Source: RBG-13-68-16 sp041494245 | Lineage (GTDB): Bacteria; Acidobacteriota; Thermoanaerobaculia; Thermoanaerobaculales; Thermoanaerobaculaceae | DNA length: 64,000 bases | Assembly (NCBI GenBank): GCA_041494245.1 | Contig: JBGQAK010000011.1 | Location: 1 to 64,000 of the forward strand | Direction of reading: 5' to 3' | In this document: positions 45,557-53,510 of the stretch, in pieces | Position numbering within the stretch: position 1 is the stretch's first letter | How the letters are laid out: the number at the start of each line of letters is the position of its first letter | The notes under the pieces: model-generated | The model's database searches: none | The model's input: only the letters and a program-made list of their open reading frames with translations | What the model was told of the DNA's origin: nothing | Position numbers and translations under genes: made by a program

Positions 45557-46537
45557 ATGCGAGACCTTTACGAAGTTCTCGGGGTGGCGCGCGGAGCCAG
45601 CACCGAGGAGATCAAGAAGGCGTACCGGAAGCTGGCGCGCCGCCTCCACCCCGACGTCAATCCGGGGAACCCCAACGCGGCAAAGCAGTTTCGGGAGATC
45701 CAGGAAGCCTACGGGGTGCTCTCGCACAGCGAGAAGCGCGCGAGGTACGACCAGTTCGGCACCGTCGACGAAGGCGGGGCAGGGCAGCCCAACGTCCGCT
45801 GGAGCGCGCGCCCCGGGGCCGAAGGGGTCGAGTTCAGGACCGTCGGCGGCTTTGCCGATCTCGGCGACATCTTCGGCAACCTCTTCGGCGGTTTCGGCAG
45901 GGCGGCGGCACCCCCGCGGGACGCTCCCCTTGAGGCGACCGTGGAGCTCGACTTCGCCCAGGCGGTTCGTGGTACCAGCGTCGTGGTCCCGGTGCGGCGC
46001 GAGGTCACCTGCAGCCAGTGCGGCGGGACGGGGAGGGTGGGCGTGCGTGCGTGCTCGCGCTGCCGTGGCAGCGGGATGCTCGTGCAGACTGACCGTCTGC
46101 GCGTGCGGCTTCCGGCCGGTGTCGGCGACGGCGACCGCGTGCGGGCGAGCCTCAAGGGCAATCCGAAGCTGGAGGTCGCGGTGATCGTGCGGGTGCGCCC
46201 CCACGCCTTTTTCGAGCGCAAGGGCGACGACATCTACACGATCGTGCCCCTCACGTTTGCCGAGGCATACCTGGGGGCCGAGGTCGAGATCGGCACCATC
46301 CACGGCCCGGTGCGCGCGAAGATACCCCCCGGAACGCAGTCGGGGCAGCGCTTCCGGCTGCGGGGCAAGGGGGTGCGCAACGTGCGCACCGGCGTGCACG
46401 GAGACCACTACTACACCGTGCAGGTCGTCGTGCCGCGGGTGGTTTCGCCGGCCGGTCGTGACGCGGCTCGCCGGGTGAACGATCTCTACTCCGGCGCCGG
46501 CGACCCGCGTGCCGGTCTGCCGCGCTCGCTGGAGTGA
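45557..46537 (+). CDS. DnaJ-family co-chaperone with reduced zinc domain
   Basis: 326 residues. J domain with HPD at 31-33, a Gly/Phe segment (about 100-115: FGNLFGGFGR), then a short zinc region with only two C-x2-C-G/R-G units (C152/C155, C166/C169) where canonical DnaJ has four. The C-terminal peptide-binding barrels follow, with LRLPAGVGDGDRVR- and IPPGTQSGQRFRLRGKG-type repeats. It should stimulate DnaK; the half zinc finger makes it intermediate between DnaJ and CbpA. No dnaK or grpE is adjacent. Confidence 0.88.
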   Translation: MRDLYEVLGVARGASTEEIKKAYRKLARRLHPDVNPGNPNAAKQFREIQEAYGVLSHSEKRARYDQFGTVDEGGAGQPNVRWSARPGAEGVEFRTVGGFADLGDIFGNLFGGFGRAAAPPRDAPLEATVELDFAQAVRGTSVVVPVRREVTCSQCGGTGRVGVRACSRCRGSGMLVQTDRLRVRLPAGVGDGDRVRASLKGNPKLEVAVIVRVRPHAFFERKGDDIYTIVPLTFAEAYLGAEVEIGTIHGPVRAKIPPGTQSGQRFRLRGKGVRNVRTGVHGDHYYTVQVVVPRVVSPAGRDAARRVNDLYSGAGDPRAGLPRSLE

Positions 46538-46543
46538 GGAAGA

Positions 46544-46578
46544 CAACAGCCAACACGCATGAGGCAAAAGGCAACAAC
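46544..46578. repeat. Possible heptad-period tract H
   Basis: CAACAGC, CAACACG, CATGAGG, CAAAAGG, CAACAAC in consecutive sevens directly after the dnaJ-like stop. The unit CAnnnnn is kept but degenerate; it is weaker than the other tracts. Confidence 0.45.
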
Positions 46579-46628
46579 GCTCCTGGCGGCTTGGGGGCCG
46601 ACCCAGTCGGTGTGCGCCACCGCGGGAC

Positions 46629-46657
46629 AAAGAAAAGGCGCCCACGGCGTGCGCGCC
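46629..46657 (-). terminator. Rho-independent terminator of the XRE-TPR-secreted protein operon
   Basis: On the minus strand GGCGC, a one-base bulge, CAC, loop GCC, GTG and GCGCC form a hairpin (46637-46657) followed by TTTTCTTT (46629-46636). It lies just after the stop of the last operon gene. Confidence 0.7.
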
Positions 46658-46680
46658 CCACATCGTGTGTTTGGTCGGTT

Positions 46681-47721
46681 CTAGCGGGCCAGGTTCTCCA
46701 CCAGGGGGATCGCCTGGTCGAGGGTCAGCCCATCCTTCACCGCAAGGATGCGGCGCGGACTCCAACTCGTTTCAGTGGCTGTGACGTACTCGATCTGGGC
46801 GCCATTGATGCGGTATGCAACCGGCGTCAGGTCGGCGCCGAGGATTATTCGGGTCCCTTCCATGTCGAGATCGCGCGTCAGCGTAAACACCTTCCTCACG
46901 CCGAAGATCGGCACGTGACGCCGCCGCATTGTCACTACATTGATTTGTCCTGGGGGGCTACCGGGACTGGAGTCATCCAGGACATAGCGCACCTCGACAA
47001 GGGGCAGAAGGCAGATGCGCTGGGAGACGAAGAGCACCAGCGCGCGGTCGCGCGAAGCTTGAACGCCGAACGTGGGGTGCTCCATGACTGATGCTGGTAC
47101 CGGAGTAACGCAGCCGAGGCCGATTCCCACGAGGTCGATGAGATCGCGCTTGAACAACGCGGTGGTGTCATCACTGTCCGCTGTTAGACGCAGGGAAGCG
47201 AAACTCGCGTGCTGCTGTTGGTCGGTCCCTTCCCACCAGATCGCGTTGAGAAAGCTGTCGCGTACCACCGTGGCCTTGCTGGGGTCATCCGGGGCGCTCG
47301 CGTCGGGAACCGTGGTGGCAACCTCGGTCAGCCGGATCGCGGGAAAACGCGGACGGCCCAGGCTGTTCTGGCTGAGGTGCTCGATGCGTTCCCATTCTCC
47401 GTTTTGCCACACCGCCATCATGATTTCCGACGCGGAGACCGTCCAGTTGCGCTGCCAGACCACGGCTACCTTGCCGGTGAGTTCGTCGGCCGCGACCTGG
47501 ATCTCAACGTCCTGGTTGACGTCAAAGCCCAGGATGAAGGGGACCGTGGTCCGAACGGACACCTGACCGTCGCGCTCGCCCGTCAGCACCAAGCCGGCGG
47601 AGCTGGTGGATCCCTTCCACAGCACGCCGCTGCGGTCCAGAAAGTAGGGGTTCCCAGCCAGCGCCACGGTGGCGCCCAGGAGCGATGCGAGCACTACGCA
47701 GGCGAGGGAGGTCCGACGCAT
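46681..47721 (-). CDS. Secreted hypothetical protein
   Basis: 346 residues with a signal peptide: MRRTSLACVVLASLLG and a likely cut after ALA. The mature part is beta-rich and contains repeated WxxG-like turns (VAVVWQRNWTVSASEIMMAV). I recognise no family. It is the third gene after the XRE regulator and TPR protein, joined by an overlap: GTG 47727 overlaps the TPR stop and ATG 47721 lies just beyond, either of which may start it. Confidence 0.7.
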   Translation of the reverse strand: MRRTSLACVVLASLLGATVALAGNPYFLDRSGVLWKGSTSSAGLVLTGERDGQVSVRTTVPFILGFDVNQDVEIQVAADELTGKVAVVWQRNWTVSASEIMMAVWQNGEWERIEHLSQNSLGRPRFPAIRLTEVATTVPDASAPDDPSKATVVRDSFLNAIWWEGTDQQQHASFASLRLTADSDDTTALFKRDLIDLVGIGLGCVTPVPASVMEHPTFGVQASRDRALVLFVSQRICLLPLVEVRYVLDDSSPGSPPGQINVVTMRRRHVPIFGVRKVFTLTRDLDMEGTRIILGADLTPVAYRINGAQIEYVTATETSWSPRRILAVKDGLTLDQAIPLVENLAR

Positions 47722-47723
47722 GG

Positions 47724-48623
47724 TCACGCTTTCAAGTTGATCACTTCCCGTACGTTGAATGCACGCAGGAACGACTTCATGCCGCGGAAGTCGGGGTAGT
47801 AGGCCGCCAGCGAATGGAGGTAGTTGTCGGCCGCCTCCTCATCGTTCTCGTCCATGGCCGCGTCGGCGAGCAGCATCAGCGTGTTGCGCTCCACCGTCGG
47901 GTGCTCGAACTCGCGCGCCAGCGCGAGCGCCTTCTCCCCGAGCTCGCGAGCCTCGGCAAACCGGCCCTGCTGGAGCGCGCCGTAGCACAGGTCCTGGTAG
48001 ACCTCGGGAAGAAACTGCCGCGCGCCCATCTTCTCCAGCGCGGCCGCGGCATCGTTGCCCAGCGCCAGTCCCTCCGTCACCTTGCCGGTGCACATCTGGC
48101 AGTAGCCCAGGTTGTCCCGCATGATGGAGGTCGCGGTGAGATCAGCACCGTTCTCGGCGGCCAGCTGAAGGGCCTCCTGGAAGTGCTCGGCGGCCTCAGC
48201 GAAGAGGCTGTCCTTGAGTGCCAGCACGCCATGTTGGTTCGCGGACGCCGCGCGGGCGCGGCGTTCGCCGCACGCGTCGGCCTGCTCGGTGGCGCGCCGT
48301 GCGTACGCGAGGGCCCGGGCGATGTTTCCCTCCGCCTCGTACACCTGCGCCGTGTAGTACGCAGCCATCCAGGCGGTGAAAGGGTCACGCGACCGGATCA
48401 GGACGGTTTTCAGCTCGCCAACTGCGCCGTCGAGGCGGTCCAGCTCCAGCAAGACGACGCAGCGGTTGCAGAAGGCGCGGTCGGAAAGCTCGCGATCGCC
48501 GAGCCGCTTGGCTTCATCCTCCGCCGCGTTGAACAGGCGCAACGCGCGCTCGAGCCGAGCGTGCGAGAAGGCCCGCTGCGCGAGCTTGGTCAAGCGGAGG
48601 TATCGTTCCGAAAGCCCCATCAC
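47724..48623 (-). CDS. TPR-repeat protein
   Basis: 299 residues with no signal peptide. Helical pairs of TPR type run through most of it (ERALRLFNAAEDEAKRL; NIARALAYARRATEQADACG; FAEARELGEKALALAREFEH). It overlaps the XRE gene by 4 nt upstream and the secreted protein gene downstream. By analogy with other XRE-TPR pairs it could sense a ligand or peptide and control the regulator; that is inference. Confidence 0.8.
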   Translation of the reverse strand: MMGLSERYLRLTKLAQRAFSHARLERALRLFNAAEDEAKRLGDRELSDRAFCNRCVVLLELDRLDGAVGELKTVLIRSRDPFTAWMAAYYTAQVYEAEGNIARALAYARRATEQADACGERRARAASANQHGVLALKDSLFAEAAEHFQEALQLAAENGADLTATSIMRDNLGYCQMCTGKVTEGLALGNDAAAALEKMGARQFLPEVYQDLCYGALQQGRFAEARELGEKALALAREFEHPTVERNTLMLLADAAMDENDEEAADNYLHSLAAYYPDFRGMKSFLRAFNVREVINLKA

Positions 48624-48979
48624 TCCTCACGTTCGCGCGGCCGACTCCTCTTAAAGTCCGCGAACTCCGAAACTTCTTCCTGCTTCTCACGAGGCAGCGC
48701 TCGAAAACATTCTAGCAGGTGAGCTTCGCGCGCTGTCAAGCTTTGCGATGCGAGCTCTCCGAAGAATTCACCCAGCGACATCTCGAAGATCTGCAGGATG
48801 CGGAAGAGAACGTCGAGCGAGACGCGGTACTCTCCCTTCTCCATGCGTGACAGATCGGATTGTTGGATGCCAATTTGGCGCGCCAGCTCCGTCTGTGTGA
48901 GCCGGCGATCGAGCCGATGGTGGCGCAACAGTTGCCCCACCGTCTCAGTCGGCAGCGAGGAGCGGGTCGTGCGGTTCAT
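48620..48979 (-). CDS. XRE-family transcriptional regulator
   Basis: 119 residues. A Cro/C1-type helix-turn-helix occupies about residues 17-72, with LTQTELARQIGIQQSDLSRM as the recognition region. A short charged tail follows. It probably binds near its own promoter at 49034-49062, which lies face to face with the wzm promoter, so it might also influence wzm. Confidence 0.88.
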   Translation of the reverse strand: MNRTTRSSLPTETVGQLLRHHRLDRRLTQTELARQIGIQQSDLSRMEKGEYRVSLDVLFRILQIFEMSLGEFFGELASQSLTAREAHLLECFRALPREKQEEVSEFADFKRSRPREREE

Positions 48980-48986
48980 GATTTTC

Positions 48987-49015
48987 TTGTGGCCTTTGGC
49001 GGCTTCTGCTATCGT
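48987..49015 (+). promoter_or_regulatory. Promoter candidate of wzm
   Basis: TTGTGG (48987-48992), 17 bp, TATCGT (49010-49015), with the predicted start about 65 nt before the wzm ATG. It lies between the XRE start and the XRE promoter. Confidence 0.45.
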
Positions 49016-49033
49016 CCACCAGGGCCTTTCTCC

Positions 49034-49062
49034 ATGCTAATGCCCCATAAGTCGCCTGTCAA
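49034..49062 (-). promoter_or_regulatory. Promoter of the XRE-TPR operon
   Basis: On the minus strand TTGACA (49057-49062), 17 bp, TAGCAT (49034-49039). The -35 and -10 hexamers are identical to those of the tRNA-Val unit. The leader would be about 48 nt. Confidence 0.7.
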
Positions 49063-49086
49063 GGAACGGAAGGGGCCGCGGACAGG

Positions 49087-49878
49087 ATGCTCGCAATTCT
49101 TGCCAGTCTCTGGCGATGGCGCCGCCTAGTGTGGACATTGGGGCGACGGGAGTTCCAGGCCCGCTATGCGGGTTCGGCGCTCGGGGCACTCTGGGCCGTA
49201 CTCGAGCCTGCAGTGCAGTTTGGCCTTTACCTCGTCGTGTTTTCCTACTTCCTTGGCATGAGACTTGAAGGGCGTCCGGGTATGGGCATGTTCGGCCTCT
49301 ACCTCGTGACTGGTTTGGTGCCGTTCCTGGCTTTCCAGGAGCTGCTGATGCGCGCAGTGGGTTTGGCGCGCTCCCAAGCCAACCTGGTGCGACACGTCGC
49401 CGCGCCTCTTGAGGTGATGGTTGCTGGGGCCTTCGGGGCGATCTGCAGCCGCTACGCCATCGCCTTCGGTCTTGCGGTGACGGTCGCTGCGCTTCTCGGT
49501 AACCTCGCGTGGGCGCAACTCCCGTGGCTCGCGGTGGGTGTGCTTCTCCTTGTGGTGGGGGCCTGGGGACTGACGTTGGTACTCGTAGTGGCGGGCGCTT
49601 TCCTGCCTGATCTCGCTCAAGTGGTGGGGACCGGCACAACGGTCCTCTTCTTCTTCACCCCTGTGGTGTACCCAGAGACGCTGTTGCCTCGTGCCTTGGT
49701 GCCCTGGCTTGCTCTCAACCCGCTCGTCGGGACTTTGGATGCATTCCGCGCGGTGATCACTGCGGCGAGACCTGGCACAGTGCGGCTGGCCGTGGCGGCA
49801 GTGGGCGCCGGGCTGGCATTGGCAGCCGGAAGCGCCATCTTCCGCCGTCGCGTTTGGGCAATCCGGGACGTCGTGTAG
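49087..49878 (+). CDS. wzm: ABC-2 type polysaccharide export permease (Wzm-like)
   Basis: 263 residues, six membrane segments. The N-terminal GRREFQARYAGSALGALWAVLEP block and the TPVVYPETLLP loop are characteristic of Wzm/TagG-type permeases. With the Wzt ATPase at 58975 it should move an undecaprenyl-linked glycan across the inner membrane. Unusually, three secreted-protein genes lie between the two. Confidence 0.87.
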   Translation: MLAILASLWRWRRLVWTLGRREFQARYAGSALGALWAVLEPAVQFGLYLVVFSYFLGMRLEGRPGMGMFGLYLVTGLVPFLAFQELLMRAVGLARSQANLVRHVAAPLEVMVAGAFGAICSRYAIAFGLAVTVAALLGNLAWAQLPWLAVGVLLLVVGAWGLTLVLVVAGAFLPDLAQVVGTGTTVLFFFTPVVYPETLLPRALVPWLALNPLVGTLDAFRAVITAARPGTVRLAVAAVGAGLALAAGSAIFRRRVWAIRDVV

Positions 49879-49925
49879 GAGCACAGCTACGGTCGCGCAT
49901 CCGGCGGCCGCAGAGGAGGTATTTC

Positions 49926-51611
49926 ATGCCAGGTTTCCTAAACCGTCTTTTCGCTGTCGGTGTGACGCTCTCGGCCGTCGTGGCCGTGGCGCAGCAGCCG
50001 TCCACGCAGCCCACGGGGGCTCCACCGAGTGGCGTCCAACAGGCCCCGCGCCCGCTGTCGATCCCCCCGGGTGTCCCGGAGCCCGGCCAGTCGGGTGTCC
50101 CTCTCAGCGAGTTGGCGGCCCGTGTCTTCCGGTTCCCGAAGAGGTACACCGTGCCCATCGGCCCCGGCCGGGTGCGAGCCCGCGGCCTCATGGACCAGGA
50201 GTTCCTGGTGGTGGGCGAGGACGGCGACGATTACCTGGTGAAGTTTCCGCCGCCGGAGGACCCCAAATCGGCGCTCCACAAGAGATGGTTGTGGGAGCAA
50301 GCGAGAGAGGTGAGGCAGTTGGCGCGCGAGGAGTACATGAAGGACAAGTACATCATCACCGACACGCCCGACTTTATCCCGCCGTTCACCGACAAGCTCA
50401 TCTTCGAGCGTCGCGACGACGGACTGCCGAAGAGCGGGCGCTGGCAGGTTTCTTTCGACATCGCCGACGTGAACGGTGATGGCCGCCTCGACCTGGTCCT
50501 GCCGCCGCCAAGAGGGGGCGAGGCGCACCCGTTCATCTTCCTCCAGCAGCCGGACGGCACGTGGCAGCTCTGGCGCGACGCGCGCTGGCCCCAGGACACC
50601 AAGCTCGATTACGGCACCGTCCGCGTGGCCGACTTCGATGGCGACGGGCACCCCGACATCGCGCTCGCGTCCCACTACTCGCAGACCCGTATCCTCTACG
50701 GTGATGGCAAGGGCGACTTCACGCGCGTCGTGACGCTGCCCCGGGCCAACCCGGCGATATCGGCACGTTCGCTGGTGGTGGCCGACTTCAACAAAGACGG
50801 GCGGCCCGACGTGGCGACTCTGGCGGAAATCGACCTCGACCTCGGCACCAACAGGATGCAAACCAAAGGCCTGGTCAACGTTTTCCTCAACCTCCCGAGT
50901 GGCTGGAAGACGGTCACGGAGGGTTTCCCCACCGAGATCCAGGGTGACTGGATCTCGGCGGCGGACATCGACCGTGACGGCTGGGTGGACCTGCTCCTCA
51001 CCTCGCGCAAGCAGGGCGTCAGCGACCTCTTCATGCGCAACGTGGGCAAGGGGGAGCGCTTTCAGGCGGTGGCCAGCAACAACATACCGGTCACTTCCTT
51101 CGTCTTCGCCAACGCGTCTGCTCCCATGGACCGTTTCAAGTCCCCCGACGTGGTGCTCTGCTTTGAACAGTTCAACCCCTTCGTGAAGGAGAACCCCACC
51201 CAGGCCTGCGCCATTTACCACTTCCATGACGCAAAGGGCCGGCCGAGCCTGACGCCCCGTCCTGACGTTTTTGTCAAGCGCAAGGTGGCGTACGACAACT
51301 TCAAGGGCGTGGCGGTTGGCGACATCGACGGGGACGGCCGCAACGACATCGCGGTCATCACCTCCAACGGCGAGCTGCGGATCTTCCTCCAGTTCCCTGA
51401 CGGAAAGTTCTACGAGAACCGGTCGCCGGAGCTCAAGATCGACAATACCGATCTCTTCGACGTGCGCATCGCGGACCTCGACGGTGACGGCAAAGGCGAG
51501 GTGATCGTCATGGGGGCGCCGCGCGGCACTGAAAGGGGTGGTGGGTTGTGGGTGTTCCACCCCCGGCTCAGGTACCCGCCCCAAGGACCTAGGCACCGCA
51601 AGGGCCCTTGA
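49926..51611 (+). CDS. Secreted FG-GAP/VCBS-repeat protein
   Basis: 561 residues with a signal peptide (MPGFLNRLFAVGVTLSAVVAVA, cut near AQQ). At least six calcium-binding-like loops of the form D-x-D-x-D-G are visible: DVNGDGRLDL, DFDGDGHPDIA, DFNKDGRPDVA, DIDRDGWVDLL, DIDGDGRNDIA and DLDGDGKGEV. These repeats build a beta-propeller as in integrin-like FG-GAP proteins. AGGAGG immediately precedes ATG 49926. Probably surface-exposed; ligand unknown. Confidence 0.85.
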   Translation: MPGFLNRLFAVGVTLSAVVAVAQQPSTQPTGAPPSGVQQAPRPLSIPPGVPEPGQSGVPLSELAARVFRFPKRYTVPIGPGRVRARGLMDQEFLVVGEDGDDYLVKFPPPEDPKSALHKRWLWEQAREVRQLAREEYMKDKYIITDTPDFIPPFTDKLIFERRDDGLPKSGRWQVSFDIADVNGDGRLDLVLPPPRGGEAHPFIFLQQPDGTWQLWRDARWPQDTKLDYGTVRVADFDGDGHPDIALASHYSQTRILYGDGKGDFTRVVTLPRANPAISARSLVVADFNKDGRPDVATLAEIDLDLGTNRMQTKGLVNVFLNLPSGWKTVTEGFPTEIQGDWISAADIDRDGWVDLLLTSRKQGVSDLFMRNVGKGERFQAVASNNIPVTSFVFANASAPMDRFKSPDVVLCFEQFNPFVKENPTQACAIYHFHDAKGRPSLTPRPDVFVKRKVAYDNFKGVAVGDIDGDGRNDIAVITSNGELRIFLQFPDGKFYENRSPELKIDNTDLFDVRIADLDGDGKGEVIVMGAPRGTERGGGLWVFHPRLRYPPQGPRHRKGP

Positions 51612-51671
51612 CGCGGCGCGGCGACAGTCGTATAGTAGGTGAAGTTCTCGCGGCCGGGGAAGCCAGGGGGC

Positions 51672-51700
51672 TTGACAGCCGCGCCGAGTGGCGCTAAGTT
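51672..51700 (+). promoter_or_regulatory. Promoter of the 490-residue secreted protein gene
   Basis: TTGACA (51672-51677), 17 bp, TAAGTT (51695-51700). It implies a leader of about 160 nt before ATG 51866. With the strong AAGGAGG and the terminator downstream, it marks a monocistronic and probably highly expressed gene. Confidence 0.6.
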
Positions 51701-51865
51701 AATGTCGATGCAGCATAGGGACCAGTTCAAAGTGGCTGATAAGCGGTTGGCTTTCAAATACCCAGTGGGGAGGTGATGGGATCGCCCGAGGTCGAGGTCA
51801 GGAATTCACGACATGAGAGGTAGTTCGATTTCTGCACTAACCGAGAAGAAGAAGGAGGAACAGCA

Positions 51866-53338
51866 ATGAAGAAGATCGTTGTTTTGGCTGCTGTCCTGGC
51901 TCTGGTGAGCGGAGTGGCGTACGCCAACTTCTGCGCCAGGGACTATGTGCCGGCGGCCACCCTGCTCGTCCCGTACGCCGTCGTTACCATGGCGGGGAAC
52001 GTTCCGGACCCCGCCGGCTACACAACCCTGCTTGCCGTGACCAACGTGTCCTCCGCCAAGCAGATCATCCACATCGTTGTTTGGGACGCCATGTCGAACC
52101 ACATCGTGGACTTCGACGAGGTGCTTTCCGGGTATGACGTGTGGACCATCAACTTCCGCGACCTGCTCACCGGCAGCTTTAACCTGTTCGACACCGGCGA
52201 CTCCGAGAAGCCCTTCAAGGACAACGGCTCGGGCACCAAGCCCTTAGCGGTTCCGCCGTGGCCGCAGATCGGTGACTTCTGGAACGGCACCCTCGGCACC
52301 GCGGCCGTCCCGTACGGCCCAACCTCCAACAGCTACACCACCGCGCTGCCCCAACCGCAGGACATCGACTACCCGACGCCAGCCAACACCAGCTGTTTCT
52401 TCCCGTATGGCAGCCTCCCGGGTGTAGGTGCCGCGGTCGTGGCCGCCCTGCAGGCCGCGATTGAGCCGCTGGGACAGGACTTGACCACGGACGGCTGCAA
52501 GAGCGGCACCGTGGCCTCGCCGCCGTACCTGAGCAACCTGACCGCCAACCCGCTCTTCTTCTACGCGACGGTTGACGTAGTGACCGCGTGCAACCAGAAC
52601 TTCCCCGATGACCCCGCGTACTGGACGCCGGTCCTTTTCCCGACTGCCAATAACGTGATCATCGGCGACATCATCTATCTGGACGCGGCCCACACCTTCT
52701 CCGAGTCGGTGCCGGCCGTCTCTATCGAGGCCGACTTCGACTGGGCGAGCGCGACCCATCACGGCTTCTACAGCCGCTATTCTTCCTTAGACCCACCGTT
52801 GGTCAATGACTTCCACGAGCCGCTGGCCACCGCGTTCGGCTTCCGCTACTACAACAGCGGCGGCGTGAGCAGCAACGTGATGGTGTGGAAGAACCAGCTC
52901 GACATCGTCACCGTTGGTGGTGTGGACTATGCCAACGCGTGCTTGCCGTACGTGTACTACGCGTTCGACGAGAACGAGAACTCCAAGGCGCGCGGCGGCG
53001 GCGGCCCGTCTGGCTTCAACACGGCCGAGCCCAACATCCTGCCCTACGAGACGCAGAAGGTGCCTTTGGACGTGACCACTTGGAACGCTCTGATGGCCAA
53101 CAACGGCTGGATGATGCTCGTCTTCGATCCGTCCATCCCGTTCCATGGCCCCTTCACCCCGGATACCGGCGTGCAGGCGTGGGTGGGTGTGCAGTACTAC
53201 TTTGCCGGCTACTCCACTGCCCTCGAAGCGGCGACGCTCGGCAACGTGTGGTGCTTCACCGCCGATGTGCTGCCGAACCTCAACAGCTACGTTGGCATCG
53301 CCAATGGCATCCTGAACGCTGCTCCGACCGCTCCGTAA
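51866..53338 (+). CDS. Abundant-looking secreted hypothetical protein
   Basis: 490 residues. Signal peptide MKKIVVLAAVLALVSGVAYA with a likely cut before NFCARDY. The mature part is rich in aromatic and small residues and poor in Lys. It has an early Ig-like segment TLLAVTNVSSAKQIIHIVVWD resembling the C-terminal modules of the 1791-residue protein. Six Cys could form disulphides. The ribosome binding site AAGGAGG is near-perfect. No known family; a surface-layer or matrix protein is the most natural guess. Confidence 0.75.
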   Translation: MKKIVVLAAVLALVSGVAYANFCARDYVPAATLLVPYAVVTMAGNVPDPAGYTTLLAVTNVSSAKQIIHIVVWDAMSNHIVDFDEVLSGYDVWTINFRDLLTGSFNLFDTGDSEKPFKDNGSGTKPLAVPPWPQIGDFWNGTLGTAAVPYGPTSNSYTTALPQPQDIDYPTPANTSCFFPYGSLPGVGAAVVAALQAAIEPLGQDLTTDGCKSGTVASPPYLSNLTANPLFFYATVDVVTACNQNFPDDPAYWTPVLFPTANNVIIGDIIYLDAAHTFSESVPAVSIEADFDWASATHHGFYSRYSSLDPPLVNDFHEPLATAFGFRYYNSGGVSSNVMVWKNQLDIVTVGGVDYANACLPYVYYAFDENENSKARGGGGPSGFNTAEPNILPYETQKVPLDVTTWNALMANNGWMMLVFDPSIPFHGPFTPDTGVQAWVGVQYYFAGYSTALEAATLGNVWCFTADVLPNLNSYVGIANGILNAAPTAP

Positions 53339-53360
53339 GTCGGACAACGGGTTTTTCAAC

Positions 53361-53395
53361 TCGGGCGGGCGCAAGCCCGCCCGATTCTTTTTCTT
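53361..53395 (+). terminator. Rho-independent terminator
   Basis: TCGGGCGGGC (53361-53370), loop GCAA and GCCCGCCCGA (53375-53384) form a perfect 10-bp stem, followed by TTCTTTTTCTT. It lies 22 bp after the secreted protein stop. Confidence 0.9.
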
Positions 53396-53430
53396 CGCAC
53401 CGCGCGTGTGATGGGGCATACACACACGTG

Positions 53431-53459
53431 TTGCGCTTTGCTGATCAATGGTTTAGAAT
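53431..53459 (+). promoter_or_regulatory. Promoter of the 1791-residue PKD protein gene
   Basis: TTGCGC (53431-53436), 17 bp, TAGAAT (53454-53459), predicted start about 45 nt before the ATG. It follows the terminator at 53361-53395, so the gene has its own promoter. Confidence 0.6.
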
Positions 53460-53510
53460 GCCCGTGGTTGTTCTGACGCCTCAGAAGCGTGACCCGGAGA
53501 GGACATCGGC

